Notes: generated by a model from the letters alone, not told the origin. Shown: positions 20,569-35,151, counted from the stretch's first letter. The stretch is 64,000 bases of DNA from Anoplolepis gracilipes (GCF_047496725.1 NC_132982.1:5115501-5179500); one strand, 5' to 3'. Translations and numbers: made by a program.

Positions 20569-21250
20569 TTATTGTCACTTTTTGAAATTGTATTGCGAAT
20601 GCGAGCAAACTGCACACATTTTATATATCGCTTGATAGTAGATCAAGGAAATCTTGGAAGGGGGTAGCTGCAGTGTATCGATATAATTGGATGATAGTTT
20701 CAACCAATTGCAAGTTTGCAGTGTTCTCTGGAAGTGAGATACATCAATGTGAAATCTGCTAATTGTAAGATGAATGTGATTTTCTCACTTTCAAAATTCG
20801 ATTTATGAAGATTAAGATATCTTCGATGAACCGATTTTGAGTTTGAAAATCTAGATAATTAATTTCAAATAAAAAATTTTATGGAATAAAAAAAAATCAA
20901 ACAAGTAAAGATGCGTATAGAATCAATAGTTTATGAAACTATAATTTATAAAACTGTCGATTCAAAAGTCTATGGATTCACAAAGATTTTTATAGAGTAC
21001 ATGATTTGTAGAAAATATGAACAGGCAAAGGTGAAAATTAAAAGTCTAAAATTGAAAGAAATTTGAAATTGTTAATTCTTCTTTTTTCTTATAAATAATA
21101 TAATAAAATGTTGTTTATTTATTTATTTGGCTAACATATTTTATTTCTAAAGAAAATGCGCTTTTTTCCTCAATATTTGAATGCCAATAAAAATACAAAT
21201 ATGCGTAACATGTTGTAATGGTAGTGAAGATTGCCTAAAGCTTTTCTTGG

Positions 21251-21350
21251 ACGTCAAAATTGTCGATCATTCTACATGTCAAGTTACACATTACTTGGAA
21301 ATGACGTCAAAATTGTCGATCATTCTACATGTCATTCTACATGTCAAGCT
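21251..21350. repeat. Short tandem duplication
   Basis: GACGTCAAAATTGTCGATC followed by ATTCTACATGTC occurs at 21251-21281 and again at 21303-21333. The second copy carries an extra duplication of CATTCTACATGT. Confidence 0.9.
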
Positions 21351-21896
21351 TTATTTAGATATGACGTTATGAATCATTTAATAAAAGTGAAATGATTGCG
21401 TGGTTGACTGGCAACTTAAATTAGCGATAGCGATTATCACTTCGTATCTAACTCGACGTATACTTGGAAATAATGTCGTCGAACCTAATTTAATGAACTG
21501 TTCGTTAATTGTATATAGATACAATTATTTGATTAATATGTTATTGCATGATTACCCAAATCTAAAATAAAAAATTAAATTATGTAGATTGTCACAATTT
21601 TTTCATGACTGAAATTTTTTTCATTATCGTCAAATCAAATTGCATTAAAAAATGCCACTTTTGCGAGTAATCTAGAAGCATCTATAAAGCGCTCTTTGAT
21701 TTTTTAATTCAAATCCGATTTGAATCTTACAAATACTCATTCGATCTGCATACATTGTTTTTTGCTGAAATAGACAACGCCAGTAAAAGAGAGATTTTTA
21801 TTTCATTTTAGCGTAATATCGAGTCACGTGATGAATTCATGAATAATTTAATATAATTTTTTAATTTTTAATAACTTTAAAAATTTAAGAGAATGA

Positions 21897-21897
21897 A

Positions 21898-21938
<41 letters not shown>

Positions 21939-21939
21939 T
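21897..21939. repeat. (GA)n microsatellite
   Basis: A GA run with one AA interruption, about 42 bases. Confidence 0.95.
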
Positions 21940-24900
21940 AAGTATATAAATATATATACATGTATGTTTATTTACTATTTACCTGTTTGAAACTCTCTTT
22001 TGTCGTTATAATTTCATAAAATTAATGCAAAAAATTAAGCTACAATGTTGTAAAAATTATTGCACATCGTTATGTATATAAATCATAATTATTGTATATA
22101 AATCATAAATTCGAGTTGTGGTATCAAATTAATCTTCGGAAGTGGACTGTAATCACAGACTGACGAAATTTTTTCGATTTTTTTTTCCGCAAAAATTGTA
22201 AGATTATCGGTATCTAATTCATAATAGTGACTCAATAGCTTCAGTGTCATGATGTCATACGAAGCTATTTTTATTTTTCTGTTTTCAGATAAGTCTTTTT
22301 TTCAGCGATTAACATACTATTCTAAAACTGATCAACAGCTAATGAAAGTTAGGGGGTGATAATATTTAATACTTAATAAAAATGTGCTAGTGCAAAAAAA
22401 TTTGCTCTAATTAAAAATTATTTCTTTTTAACTTTTAAAATTTAACTTTTAACAACAAGTAAAAAAATAAGACATCATCAATGTTGAATTGTGTTATAGT
22501 TTTATTTTCTTATACAATCTTTATGTTTTTTTGTGATAAAAAATTTAAAATATAAGAAAAGTTTTCGAAGTCTCTTTTAAATATTTAATGCACGATTATG
22601 TTAAATAATTTTGTTAGTAACATTGGTTTTATATAATCCTTATATATACTTTGAAGAGACTAATTTCCATATATTGAAATAAAGAAGTTTAATTAGCACA
22701 AATATCACGTAATAATTTTATTATGATGTTAGGAACACATGCGCAGCCTTTTTTATAGTATATTAAGATTAAACACATACAATATAATGTGTATCAGTGG
22801 TAATCGATACAAGGATTATTGAAACGCTTAATTTAAAACGTACACATGTAGTAGATATGGAAATTAATTCATATCAACTTTATAATTTATTATTGATATC
22901 TGAAACTTTCAGAATGCCTGATTTCAAATCTTTTCTAAACTTCAGGAAATGTATAAATGTACCAAATGTAAACATTTTCTAATATTAAAATGCAAATATT
23001 TTTTAATAATAAAATAATTGTCCTCTTAAAAAAGTATAAGAATTATAATTATTGCATTTTAAGGAGCACCTTTTCTCTCTTCTTTTTTCTCTATTATTAT
23101 TATATATATTAGTAAAATCTTCATTGTAAACAAAAATCCTTCAACTCAATGCGTATATATATATATCCTCTTTATCACATAAAAATTCTTCTTTTAATAT
23201 CCAGAATTAAAAATCTTAAAGCGTTTATAAGTAAAGTCTGACATTTTTTTATCATGTGTTAACATATGTATTCGAGATAAATTTAAAATCTGTGGAATTA
23301 TTATCGTGAAAATTATTGTCATAGAACGACAGAGTTAAATTTTTCTTTTTAAATCGAGTCAGTGACAAATATTACAAGAATTCTGATAATTTAAATGTAT
23401 TAATATAACATACCATCAACTATGGCAAATTTTATGTATTCTATAGATAAACCGTCGCTGCTTGAAGCTCTGGTAAAGTACATACATAAAATTGCATGAG
23501 ATAGTGAATCTGATAACATTTTATGCTCTGATAAATACTTGAAGCACAACTTCCGAAGAGATAAACATCTACGTTTATGTTATTGTAACAGATTATCTAC
23601 TTTATTTTCTAGAATCTTTAATTATCTTTTATCTCCTTTGAGATCGTATAACTTTCATTTATATCGCGTTGACGTGCGCGGGGGTTACACGTTTAGGCGT
23701 CTCTTGGAATTAGATCAATATCGTTCGCGAGTTCATTGAACCGACACGCATACCGCATGTATAAACCAGTAGATGTCTAATTAGCGTGATTTTCATCGCG
23801 TTCATTACGCTTAGATACATCAAAGAATATGAACAGACAGCTGATAAAGCGATCCTTTGTACTCGTATCACTGTTATAAGCATGTGTGCATCATTAAATA
23901 CATATCATTAAGATTTTATATCCTGAAGCTAATTAGATTACCGCTAACGTCTTTATAATATAAAAATAACAAATATAAATTTACATTCTAATTCTTTATT
24001 TTAGCGTGATATGATATAGAAAAAAATAAACATATCTGCTACGATAAAGCAGAAAAAATCTTTAACGTGTGAACTTTAGCTGGCTTTTATCGTTTTATCG
24101 CGCATTTATTTTAATAATATTATATTTCTATAGATATATTATTATTCGTGCAGCAATAAGCTGCAATTATGAATTGATTTTTTTGAAACAAACTGTCCAT
24201 ATGCATCTTTTTATACGTGGTAGTTTATGTTGTTAAAATAACTTGCTGTAAAATGTACGTGCATTTTATATTGATTCTTTCATTCTTAGCTTATGAATTC
24301 GAAAGACACGTTAGTGATTTATAATATTTCAAATCTTTGCAAATGAGAATCAGCGAAACGATGAGAGCGGAAAAATCCGCGAGATAAGCTGCGTGTTTTT
24401 TATTCAACAAATGTTTCCACAAATGCTGTTTCGTCAGCTTGTGCTTAATTCTGCAAATCATTCGACGAGTTAAGAGTGACACACAAGTTAAAAAAAGCTA
24501 AACATGCATCTCGTCGCTCTTATTGTTATTATTACCAGCTTTAAAGCTATGCGTAATTTTTCGATAATATGCGCGTTTGTATGAATCTAATTATTATTTA
24601 TAGAAGATATCTTGTGATCCTGAACATGAACTCAATCTTGACCTGTCGATTGTCAATGGTCGACCAGATCTTGATAGAATTCCTCGAGAACGAAAAATCT
24701 GGAAATCATTGCCATGACTTGACTATTACGACATTGAATACAACTGATTACAACTATTTTGCAAATCATGTTTTAAGCAATCGCTTTTATAGTCATTTCC
24801 TAATATAAATTATAATCTTATATATAACACTTTTATATCACTTATATATATATATATATATATTTATAAGAAATTTTATAGTTATCATCTTCAATAATCG

Positions 24901-26366
24901 AGCATGTAATATATGTTACAACACAGTTATATTTATAACAATTAATCTACTTCATTACATAGAAACGTCTGTGATTATCATGATATGAACACGTGTCGAC
25001 GATTTTCTCATAAGATTGCGTTATGCGATTCGTATGCAACGAATCATATTTCGTTTAGCTACACATTTTAACGGACAGACGAATGACGTTATATAATTCA
25101 ACCGGCACACGTGGCTTTTATGTAATTTTTTTTGCATATTTTGCATATGTAGAAATTTGTCTTTACATCTGAATGGAACAGATTATATTATGGAAAAGAT
25201 AGTATTATTGTAGAATGCTATGCAATGCAAAGAATAAGGTTCCGTTATCTCTCTTTCATTTTTGTCCAAACTACACAAGTCGAACAATGCGCTTTGTTAT
25301 TGTGATTAACTCTTTTAACGATAAAAAAATTTAAAAAGTAAAATTGTAGGTTTGCGTCAATGAAGTGAGACATCTGTTTTTACCATTCATTCATAATTTT
25401 TAGAATATTAGAATTACATATATTTATGGGTAACAAGAACTATTCAAAGTTATTTAATTAATCTTTACTCTAATAATATATAATATTATTGATAATGTGT
25501 TGGTGTATTTTATGTTTTATAATATATATATATATTATGCTGAAATGTTTAAATAATAAGATGTTTTAAAACTTTGTCGGAATTTTAACTTGTCAGAAGT
25601 TTAACAAACATTCCAACAGAATCGAAATACAAAGCGTGATTTTATGTATATAAGACTGCTAAATTACAAGATAGTCATAAGAGCTTGTTCTACCATTGTA
25701 TACTAACGAATGTTGATAACGCTAATTATCTGTGGAATAGAATTTCGAGAAGATAAGTCGGGAAGACCTCCGGCGACTTCGGTGGTCACTGATTACGATT
25801 GTCTCTTTATATCATTACAATAATTATGATTCATTATAATGCTAGTTAAAAATATATTTGCTGGAAAATTCTTAGCAAAACAATTATTAATAAATATGTA
25901 ATTGTTTTTCAACTATTTGATTCCTGCAACTTTACGCTATAACTGGGTCAATTTGAATAATCGTCTCTCTGTTTTTCTCGCTTTTTGCTATTTATTTTAA
26001 CATACAAGACAGAATGAATAATCGTATGTTAGAGATATTACTTCACTACTTTAGAGATATGATTTTATTACGTATTTAAAAGATTTTACAAATTATATGG
26101 ACTTAATTCAGTTCAGAATAACACTAAACTTATCGTATGTAAAAAGATTAATGTCATCTCTTTTCTCAGCTATAGATGTTAAACAAAGATTACAAAATGA
26201 TTGATTTCTCATATACATCTCGCGCTTTCGTATCAGAAATCACATGTATCACATCACACATATATTGGACCGATATTAACGGTCAGCAACTCTGGATATC
26301 AGTTTAGAAGACATAATGGAAATTTGTGCTTTCGACGCCGATCCAGAGAAAGGAGAGAAAACTGGA

Positions 26367-26409
26367 GTGAGAGAGAGGGAGAGAGAGAGAGGGAGAGAGA
26401 GAGAGAGAT
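26367..26409. repeat. (GA)n microsatellite with GGGA interruptions
   Basis: About 42 bases of GA repeat with GG interruptions, inside a GC-richer pocket. Confidence 0.9.
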
Positions 26410-28251
26410 GACGAGAGGAAAAGCGAAGAGAGGGAAGAGCTTACTCGTTTCAACCTTGACCTCTAACAAACCCTCGTCTTCCACCAGCCCTCCCTGAGAA
26501 AGATTCTCTGCTCTCCTTTTTCCTCTTTCTCTCATTCTCTTCTAACTTAGATCCTCCGGTTTCGACTTCTTATATATGTCTTACTTACATGGAAAAAACC
26601 CACGATCGATGTCCGACAAGAGGCGCACTGCTGCTGAAAATAGAAGTCTCCTAAATGTTGAAGCACGCTCCTCTCACCCTCAAGGCATCCTTGTCTGACT
26701 GTGAGAATTCGGGTACTGCGCAGGAAGAAGAATTCCAATAGAGACCGCGCGATATATTAATCCTTTGCTGGGATAATCTGCTTCAAACCGGATCGAATTT
26801 GGTCGTATTCCAGTTGTGAGCTAATAAAAATATACAAAATAATTTTTTGTCAGTCAAGCTTTAAAGGCGTAAATAAATGTGAGATTATTTTATTAAAATA
26901 TAAACATTACATAAACAGAATTTGTATTTGAATAATTACGATATTTTATAATCATTGTTTTCCATAAAGTTATCGTAAAAAAAAAACTTAAATTGCGAAA
27001 TGTAATACCGAGTTTATTAATCAAAGTCAAATCGAACATCTCCTCGTTCAATTCAAGTGTTAATTATATAAATCGATTCTTTCTTGACCTTTTTGGACAT
27101 TTCTTTTTTCTTGCAAAATTATTATCAAACAAGTTTTAAAATAATAGTATAATAATCCTTAATATTCGTTCTATAATAATGATTAAAATTTAAATAATTT
27201 GATATTAAATATTATCGATGAGGCGTTGAAAAAAAGAAAAAGTAAAAGTTATCGCTTACACAATAGAACACTTGTTTTCTTTGCCTCAAGATATCGTAGT
27301 AATACATAGAGTAGCTATGTAGAGTTAGTTATCTTTTTATATGTACATGCTCTATATGCTATATATGTATATGCTCTATAATGATAATATATAGAATTAT
27401 TTATCTCTCATGTGTAATACTTTGTCTACAGTAGATACAAAATTTAAACCGAACATAATTCAAATTATTCATACAATGGTTGATGAAATAAAAAAAAATT
27501 TTTTAAAGAATTATTCTGAGTAATTCTGCACTCTTTACGCAAAAAAGTTTTATTAATAAAATTTAATCTCATTAATATTATTAATACTCTTGAAATCATT
27601 AGTAATATGACAATTAATCTACTTAAATAGATAATCATAAATACACATATTGTAGTGACATTTACGTAGGTACTTCAACATTTCATTTATAAACACATTC
27701 TGAATAGACATTTATTAATTTTTTTAAATATTTTACAATATTACGTTAAATATTTATTCAAGTACTTTGCCGTTATACTCGTTATAATTGCAGATAAATA
27801 GAATAAATATAAATAAAAAATAACGCATTTGTAAATATATATCTTGTCAAGTGTATTAGTTTTATTATTAATGTCTAGAATTATATTATTTGTTCGTCAT
27901 TAAATAATTTTAGTGCTTCAAAAAACGTATTCGAAACGTCTGCTGGTAAAATAGGCGCTGTTAGTAGCAGTAGTCGAACTCCTGCTATGATCAGCCACAA
28001 TTTTCTTGTGGTGATAATATAATACAGTAACTACCATTGTAATATCGATATTACCACCAGTTTTGTGACTGTCGCAATCTCGCGGCAAATTGTATAAGCG
28101 ACTTATACATATGCAGGAGAATTGCAGCAGAAGATAACTGATACACACACTTTGTTCGATACGTGGACCTCTCGATTAATCAGAATGAACATTGAGAGTC
28201 AGAAAAAATCATTTAATTAAAAAATTGAGATTGAATCAATGAGAAAGACAA

Positions 28252-28379
28252 ACTTGAATGATCAATATTTCAGAAAAAATACTAGAAAGAGCAAAAGAAA
28301 AAGAAATTTAATTATTATTAAATTTATTTTTTTTGCTCTTTATTCTAGTGCTTTTTTGTGAAATATTGATCATTCAAGT
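28252..28379. repeat. Foldback sequence with ~55-bp arms
   Basis: CTTGAATGATCAATATTTCA at the left is mirrored by TGAAATATTGATCATTCAAG at the right. The inner parts (ACTAGAAAGAGCAAAAG with GCTCTTTATTCTAGT) also pair. The loop is short and AT-rich, with no ORF. Confidence 0.85.
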
Positions 28380-28396
28380 AATTTATATTTATATTT

Positions 28397-28418
28397 CACA
28401 CACACATACACATGCACG

Positions 28419-28473
<55 letters not shown>

Positions 28474-28480
28474 GCGCGCG
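28397..28480. repeat. (CA)n(CG)n alternating purine-pyrimidine repeat
   Basis: A run of CA repeats passes directly into a pure run of about 22 bases of CG. It is a long alternating pyrimidine-purine tract, 18 bases after the hairpin at 28252-28379. Confidence 0.97.
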
Positions 28481-29564
28481 ATATATAAAAAAATATAGCA
28501 ACAATAATACAATTATGACTTATTAATTACTTACTTATTATAATAAATATAATAATTTCAATTTTTTTTAATATTTAATTGTTGTAATTTAATTTTTATT
28601 TTATATTATTTTTTTACTTACTTAATTAAATTTAAATAATTAAAATAAATTTAAATAATTTAATACTTGATTTTTTATTTTATTTTATATTTAAATTTAA
28701 CTTCTTTTTATAGTTTATTTTATATTTATTTTGTATTCTTTTTCAATAAAATTGATACATGTAACAATGATTCAACAGATATGCAAGACGAATTTTGATC
28801 TCAGTGGCATGTTAAAGAGATTATTTAAATCAACAGAATTGCAATTGATATTTGAGTAAAAGATAACTATAAGGTCTTATAGTTATGTATTATAGTTTTT
28901 AAATATTTTTTTATTAATACAATTATGTTATTATCCGAATTATTTTATTATGATATTATCAATTGCATCCACTGAACGATACATCGTAACTAGATGCATT
29001 TAGGATTCAAAATGTATTTTCCCATCATTTTTTCTGGTTCCTCGAAGAATAAAAATCTGATTTTATTTCTTTAAGTTTATAGATATTTGTCTTTAAATAG
29101 TAAAACATTTTAAGTATGGATATATATGATCGGTTTCCCTATTTGCTACGCGTGACTTAATACACGATTATCAAATGCCTGGTGGAATTGAAGGACAAAT
29201 ATTACGCGACATAAACTATTTTTTACGTAATTTTTAAGAATATTAAAAAATAATATAAAAAGTTGAATGGTAAAAAAGATAAGATATTTGCCTTCATCGC
29301 GTTGTTTCCTATCATTATGAAGCAATCGCGGTTTATTATTCCCCGTAACGGGGTGTAAAATAAGGAATAACCTTGCTTCTGATCAAGGTTGCGATTTCTG
29401 TACTGCATTTGAGTCTTCCTCGCAAGTTGGGCTGTGCGATGGGTCATTTGGTACCTCGATTTTGGACGGTGCAATACGCTTCCATTACCAAACAGTTTAC
29501 GGTATTGCCGAAGCGTCTCCAAATTTTAATTTTCTTATCATCGGTTTTATCAATCTAGGAGACA

Positions 29565-32500
29565 ATGTGGAAATGGTTCTGCTGCATCCTGCTGTTGCAG
29601 TTACGTTGGAGAGCATCAAGTCAACCTGTTAAGACTGCCCTGGATACTCCCTTTAACGACGAGATATTTGCCGGTCTGCGTCATTGGGTTGAAGATTATT
29701 ATGGTATGTATGTATAGATATGGGTAAGATTGTGAAAAAAAGGGTTTACATTCTTAATTCCTTTTCTTCGATGTTTCTTTAAAAGGTTACAGATTTATTA
29801 CTAATTATAAGATCTTATCACCGTTCTGAAATGCATTTATTTGCAATTTTCATCTCGATATAATAAGTATATTTTATTGAGCATTATTTTTAAGTAAGTG
29901 TCCAAAATATTTAATATATTTACTATTTTTAATTTAATTTTCTATTAAGATAATTCGTACAAGTTTGCACAATGTAATTTCACATTGTATTTTCAAATTT
30001 GCCATATATCATAAATTATATGTACGTAGAGAATGTAAATTTTTTATACGTTCCCATATATTTCTGAATTTCATATTTTTTTAAATGTGCCTATTCTAAT
30101 TCGATAAATGGATGTAGGATTTTGTACAAAATTATAAAAAATCGTGAGCTAAATTTGTTCATTTTTTTTTATAATCTTACGAGTCTAATTCATTCGATGA
30201 TTTTACGCAGTTATAAAATTGTGAGCTAATTATAAAATTTATTCATTTGTGAACATTTTGCAATTGTAATTCGATCGCATTCGATGAATATATGTTTGCA
30301 TCTTCGTGTACAAAGTTATAAAATTGTGAGCTAGTTATAAAACTTATTTATTTTTAATAATTTTCAGATTCTAAGTTAATAGCTGCACATTTATAACTTT
30401 ATGTTCCAAGATATCAAATCGTGGACTAGGTATAAAATTTATTCATTTCTGATAATTTTCTCGGTCATATTGAATTGATGTGCTTTTACAATCACGTGCA
30501 AAATTATCGAGTCGTGACGTTAAAAAATATATTTATTTCTGATAATTTTTCGATTATCAATCATATTCGATGGATATACATTTACGACTTACGTATGCAA
30601 AGTTATACAATCGTGAGCTAGTTATAAAATTTATTCATTTTTAATAGTTTTTTTGCAATTTATTTCAACTCAATTGACATCAATGTTATTTTAATTTTAA
30701 TTTTACATTAATTGACTATATGTATGATAAGAGTTATATAATATAAGAAGACATTTTCTTTTGACAGTCACAATAAATATTCGTACATATGCAAATCGAC
30801 AAAGTCTTAAAAAATTTTCAAACATATTAAATAACTAATTTGATTCAAGAATTCTGTGGTGACTTTCAGTCAATAAAGCTTAATAGTATGAATTACATAA
30901 ATATTAGAGTATTTCAATTCACGTTTATAATGGCATACGCTTTGGAATTTCTGGCGGAATTGCAAAAAGATTAATCATAATATAACGAGTATGTATAATT
31001 TTAATGATAGTTATATTTTTGTTGTTGTTATTTCTTTGCCATCTTTTGCTATTTGTTATTTGTGCATAAAAGTTCTTTTTTATAACGTAATTCATGAACA
31101 ATCATTAATTAAATATTAACTTTGATTAAAAAATACGTGCATACATGCATACGTTTTCTAATGTAGTTTAAAGGAAGTAGTTTCTTTCTGACATGCGCGG
31201 CAATGTAACGAATGTAACTCGCGTCTTCGCGAAGCTTCTACTTTGTTGCTTCCTACTACTGTGACTGCTCTTCTACATAATTCATTGTCTTGGCCGATAA
31301 TTCGACGCACGTACCGGATTACATTTAGAGAATCGCACAACATTATTCCGTATTTTATCATTATTTAGTAATAGCAGATTTATTTATTTTATTATATAAA
31401 TTTGTTTTATTATATAAATAATTATCGTCTTTTTTCCCTATTTTGCCTATTTATGCAATGCGAGTAATCTTTATTATTTTATTATCTCCTGTTTACGCTA
31501 TTATAATGTATAATTTATGTAAGATATATAATTTAAAAGTACATTATAATAAATTTTAATATGTGTGATTTGTTAATCTTACAGGGCCGATAGAAAAATG
31601 GCTAGGACCACCGCCAGGAACAACCCAAGAGCCCGTTCCCGAAAATGTTCCGTTTCCTTGCAATGTTTCACGTAAGACATTTACTAGTATTTTATCAGTA
31701 TTTTAATACTTTCGCTAATAATTATCCAGCATCATTTGTTCATAACTATTTTTATTATCTTCATTTATTTCATCATTGCACAGCTATTTTCACCATTGCT
31801 ATATTCTTTGTCACAAATACAATAATATTTTCATTAAAAATTTCAAAATAGTCTCTTCTTCTCAAACGTTAAAGTTGCTTAAAACAATGGCAAAAAAAAA
31901 TTTATTTTTTTGATAATTGCAATATATATCTTCATAACACAGTAAAATAAAGAATACGACTCTTCTGAAAAACGGCTTTGATTTTCATATGGAAAACATT
32001 TAAATTCTCCGGGTCATTAAAAGCTAGATGGGGATATGTGTGTAGTGCCAAAGTAAATTTCGAGGAAAATTAATTTTTTCTTGAACCTATGCGGTTGTGC
32101 ACAAATTTTATTTAGCGATACAATGTGCTTAAATAATCAAGTTTGAGATTCATTTTTAATATCTTTCATACCTCCCTCAAGAAACTAGAAAACCTTGTAA
32201 ATTAGAAAAGCATCAGGACAAAGTGGCTGAATTTCAAATCGAAAGAAAGAAAGAGAGAGAAAAATATCTTTATAACTTTAAATCTTAGAATCTTTAATCG
32301 ATTAAAGCAAGATTCACTTTTTTTTTTAAATCAACTAAAAATATACTTTTGTTTTGTAGATTAATTATTTTAAAATTATGTGTCTCGATGTTCTAATAAA
32401 AAAAAAATATTAACTTGAAACTAATCAAATAAAATATTATGTATACTTTTAAATAGCGATTACATATGCAACATGGAAGAGGAATACACTATGCATTTTC

Positions 32501-34888
32501 CTTCTGGAACGCTACATAATTGATGATAAATTTTTCAGTTGGTCGATCAAAGGTACCACCAAAAAATGTGAACTGTTTAAGACCGGGAGATATTCAATTG
32601 ATTGGCACATTGGGTGATTCTCTTACATCTGGAGCCGCCGTTTTTTCAAGGTGTTTCATAGCACTCTTCGTAAGTAATAGAGGAGTCACCGCGGCTGGCG
32701 GAGGTGAAGGCACTTGGAGAAAGTGGCTAACTGTTCCCAACATCCTCAAGGTAGACTTTTAAAACGATCAATATTCTTCTGACAATACATATTGATAGTG
32801 ACATTTTTTATTTCATTGAAATTTAAGTTTATTGCTCTTACACTCACTATCGTAATAAAAACTTAAATATTTACAACGAATAAACTCTATTATTGGTGTA
32901 ATTCTAAATTGGATTGATATAAGATAATAATATAAAATAATATACTCAAATTTATTAGATTACATAAGAATATAATAACAGCTGATAAGATCTTTATAAA
33001 CAAAATATATTTTTACTTTTTAATTCTTTTTATTTATTTTATTCTCATAAAGAATTGATACTCAAAATTAAAATTTTTGATCTTTTCCATGAACATTAAT
33101 AGTAAATAAATAATTGAAGAAATTAATTAGAAAAATTAAACGTGATATTTTATTGAATCAACGTCTTGAACAGTAATGGTTAATTTAATGATACAAATGA
33201 ATCATATAGAAATTTTCACATAGAAATTTTATCTATATATTAGGAATTCAACCCCAATGTAGTAGGATATTCAACAGGAACGTCTTTGGTAACTGACGAG
33301 GCATCGGAATGTCACGTCGCTGAAATCGGTTCTATGTCTGTGGACTTGCCTTATGATGCGGCGGTATTAGTCGAGAGACTTAAAAGTTATCCATTTGTGG
33401 GTACGAATTACAAAAATGTTTGGAAGGTACGTTACTCGACTAATTTAATTTGTTACAAACATCGTGGAACGATAAATAACAAGTGCTATTATTTAAACTG
33501 GTTTCAAGTAATTGTTTATTATTATTTGTACTTGTTAATTATAAATAATCACAGGAACTTCTTTTTCAAGAGCTTTAAGTCGACTTTTTTCGCATAAAAA
33601 AAACTTAATGAAAAGTTTTTCTTATCATCTCCCATAATTTTGTAATTTTTATTTCCGTTATTATGCTACATTTATAAAGTATTACTTCTGCGCTTTTTAT
33701 TACGGAAAATATTTTATTCTGACAATTAGATATTGATAACAATAAACTTTATTTACAGTTCATTACGATGAATATCGGAATCAATGATTTTTGTGCTAAC
33801 ATATGCTATGAACCAACAGCCGAAAAAGTTATAGCAGATCATAAACAAAATGTAATCGACGTTTTAAGAATACTGAAGAAAAACATGCCGAAAAGTTTTG
33901 TGTCTATAATTGCGCCTATAAGTTCAAAGTGTTTGGTTGAAGCTCAATGGGGAAATCCATCGATAAACTGTTCCCTCACAATGGGTTTCGAATGCCCTTG
34001 TATGTTTGGCTTTTCATTTAGACCCCATAGAGAATATTACTATCAAATAATAGAAGGGTAAGCTCACCACATTATTCTTATTTAATCCCAATAATTATTT
34101 TTGATTAACGCTAATGTGGTTAAGTATATAGAAATTGAGTAAAAATTGGGAAAAATATTTTAGGTGGTCGCAGGCAGAGATTGAGATCTCTTTGATGCCA
34201 GAATGGCAGAGTGATGATTTCGCAGTCGTAGCTCAACCTATTCTGAGGCATTCATTGTTGCCAAAAAATAAAAATGGAATTGTCCCTATACATAAATATT
34301 TAAGTATCGATTGTCTTCACTTTAGACAAATAACTAATGCTCTATGTAAGTTCACTTTTCTCTAACAAGAAATATTGCATAAACTTTCTTTAATTTTTAA
34401 GTTTAAAAATTTTTTTCAATTTTTAATTTTCTGTATTCAAAACCGTTTAATTTTATTTTTTCAAAGTTGCTAATTAACATATAATATTGCAATAATTGCA
34501 AAAGGTACGTAATAATAATCGTTATATTTACGAGTATTATAATTCATTTGATAGGCTGCTTATTTTATAAAATTATTGTAGCCACATGTTATAAGACGGC
34601 CAAATATAAAACAGATTATTAAAATTCTGATTAAATACAAACTAAAAAAAAATTTAATTCAATATTGAAAAATTAATTGCATTAAAAATATTTTGTTTCT
34701 ATTTTTTTGCAGATGCAAACGGTCTATGGAACAATCTGTTGCAACCAGTGGGTCATAAGTCGGAAACCTGGGAACCGCTTTGGAAAACGTTCCTGTGTCC
34801 AACAGAGGAAAGACCTTTTCTGGCTACAAATGTAAATTCAGGCGTATATGGTCCATTCAATCCAAAAGAAGTATGTAATAACTGGTGA
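29565..34888 (+). CDS. Phospholipase B1-like SGNH/GDSL hydrolase, first tandem copy, 425 aa
   Basis: Seven coding exons: 29565-29703, 31585-31671, 32539-32750, 33244-33426, 33759-34057, 34164-34345, 34713-34888; every joint is GT/AG and in phase. The N terminus (MWKWFCCILLLQL) is a probable signal peptide. SGNH blocks: GDSL with the nucleophile Ser103 (LGDSLTSG), a Gly in the SNRGVTAAGG region, GIND with Asn216, and the DCLH dyad Asp356/His359 near the C-terminal end. The PCNV and LRPGD lead-in and the CPTEE...NVNS tail match the animal phospholipase B1 family, which cleaves acyl chains from phospholipids at the membrane or outside the cell. The Asn-Gly-Ala usual after GDSLxxG is replaced by Ala-Ala-Val, and the next segment is unusually hydrophobic, so substrate preference may differ from the second copy. 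Polyadenylation signal AATAAA at 34942. Confidence 0.93.
30118..30690. repeat. Diverged tandem array, about six ~95-bp units, in intron 1
   Basis: A motif like CAAAGTTATAAAATCGTGAGCTAG, then TATAAAATTTATTCATTT, then TAATTTTC and ATTCGATG, recurs starting near 30127, 30207, 30307, 30401, 30493 and 30593. Units are 80-100 bases and strongly diverged, so the array is old. It has no coding potential. Confidence 0.8.
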
Positions 34889-34941
34889 TGATAACTAGAC
34901 CAAACATATTTTCTATCTTCACAATCTTGCTATAAGAATTA

Positions 34942-34947
34942 AATAAA
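34942..34947 (+). terminator. Polyadenylation signal of first phospholipase-like gene
   Basis: AATAAA lies 54 bases after the stop codon at 34888. Confidence 0.55.
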
Positions 34948-34949
34948 AA

Positions 34950-35151
34950 AGAAGAGAAGATATATATATAATGCTTTCTTTTCTATCATTCGCGCTTACG
35001 TGTATTTGCATGAGTATGCATTTTTAATGCACATTTGCATTCAGCTCTCTGCTACTTTCTTTCATTAGAAAGAGACGGAGCTTCTAATTATATTTTCCCT
35101 TTCTTTCTACTTATTCTTAAAATTACGTCTTTACTACTCGCGGTCTATTTT

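Larger units (their letters stand above)
18700..29560. other. Long gene-poor interval
   Basis: About 10.8 kb of mostly AT-rich sequence between the SAM synthetase promoter and the first phospholipase-like gene. I found no protein-coding model I can support. It contains a 25-base A tract near 19682, GA microsatellites near 20529, 21897 and 26367, short tandem duplications near 21251-21350, a hairpin at 28252-28379 and a CA/CG repeat at 28397-28480. GC-richer pockets that could be exons or regulatory DNA lie at about 23640-23760, 26330-26740 and 27930-28130. Confidence 0.5.

Noticed and set aside
28397..28480. Alternating repeat considered as a CRISPR-like or satellite array
   Set aside because: It is a simple dinucleotide microsatellite without spacers.
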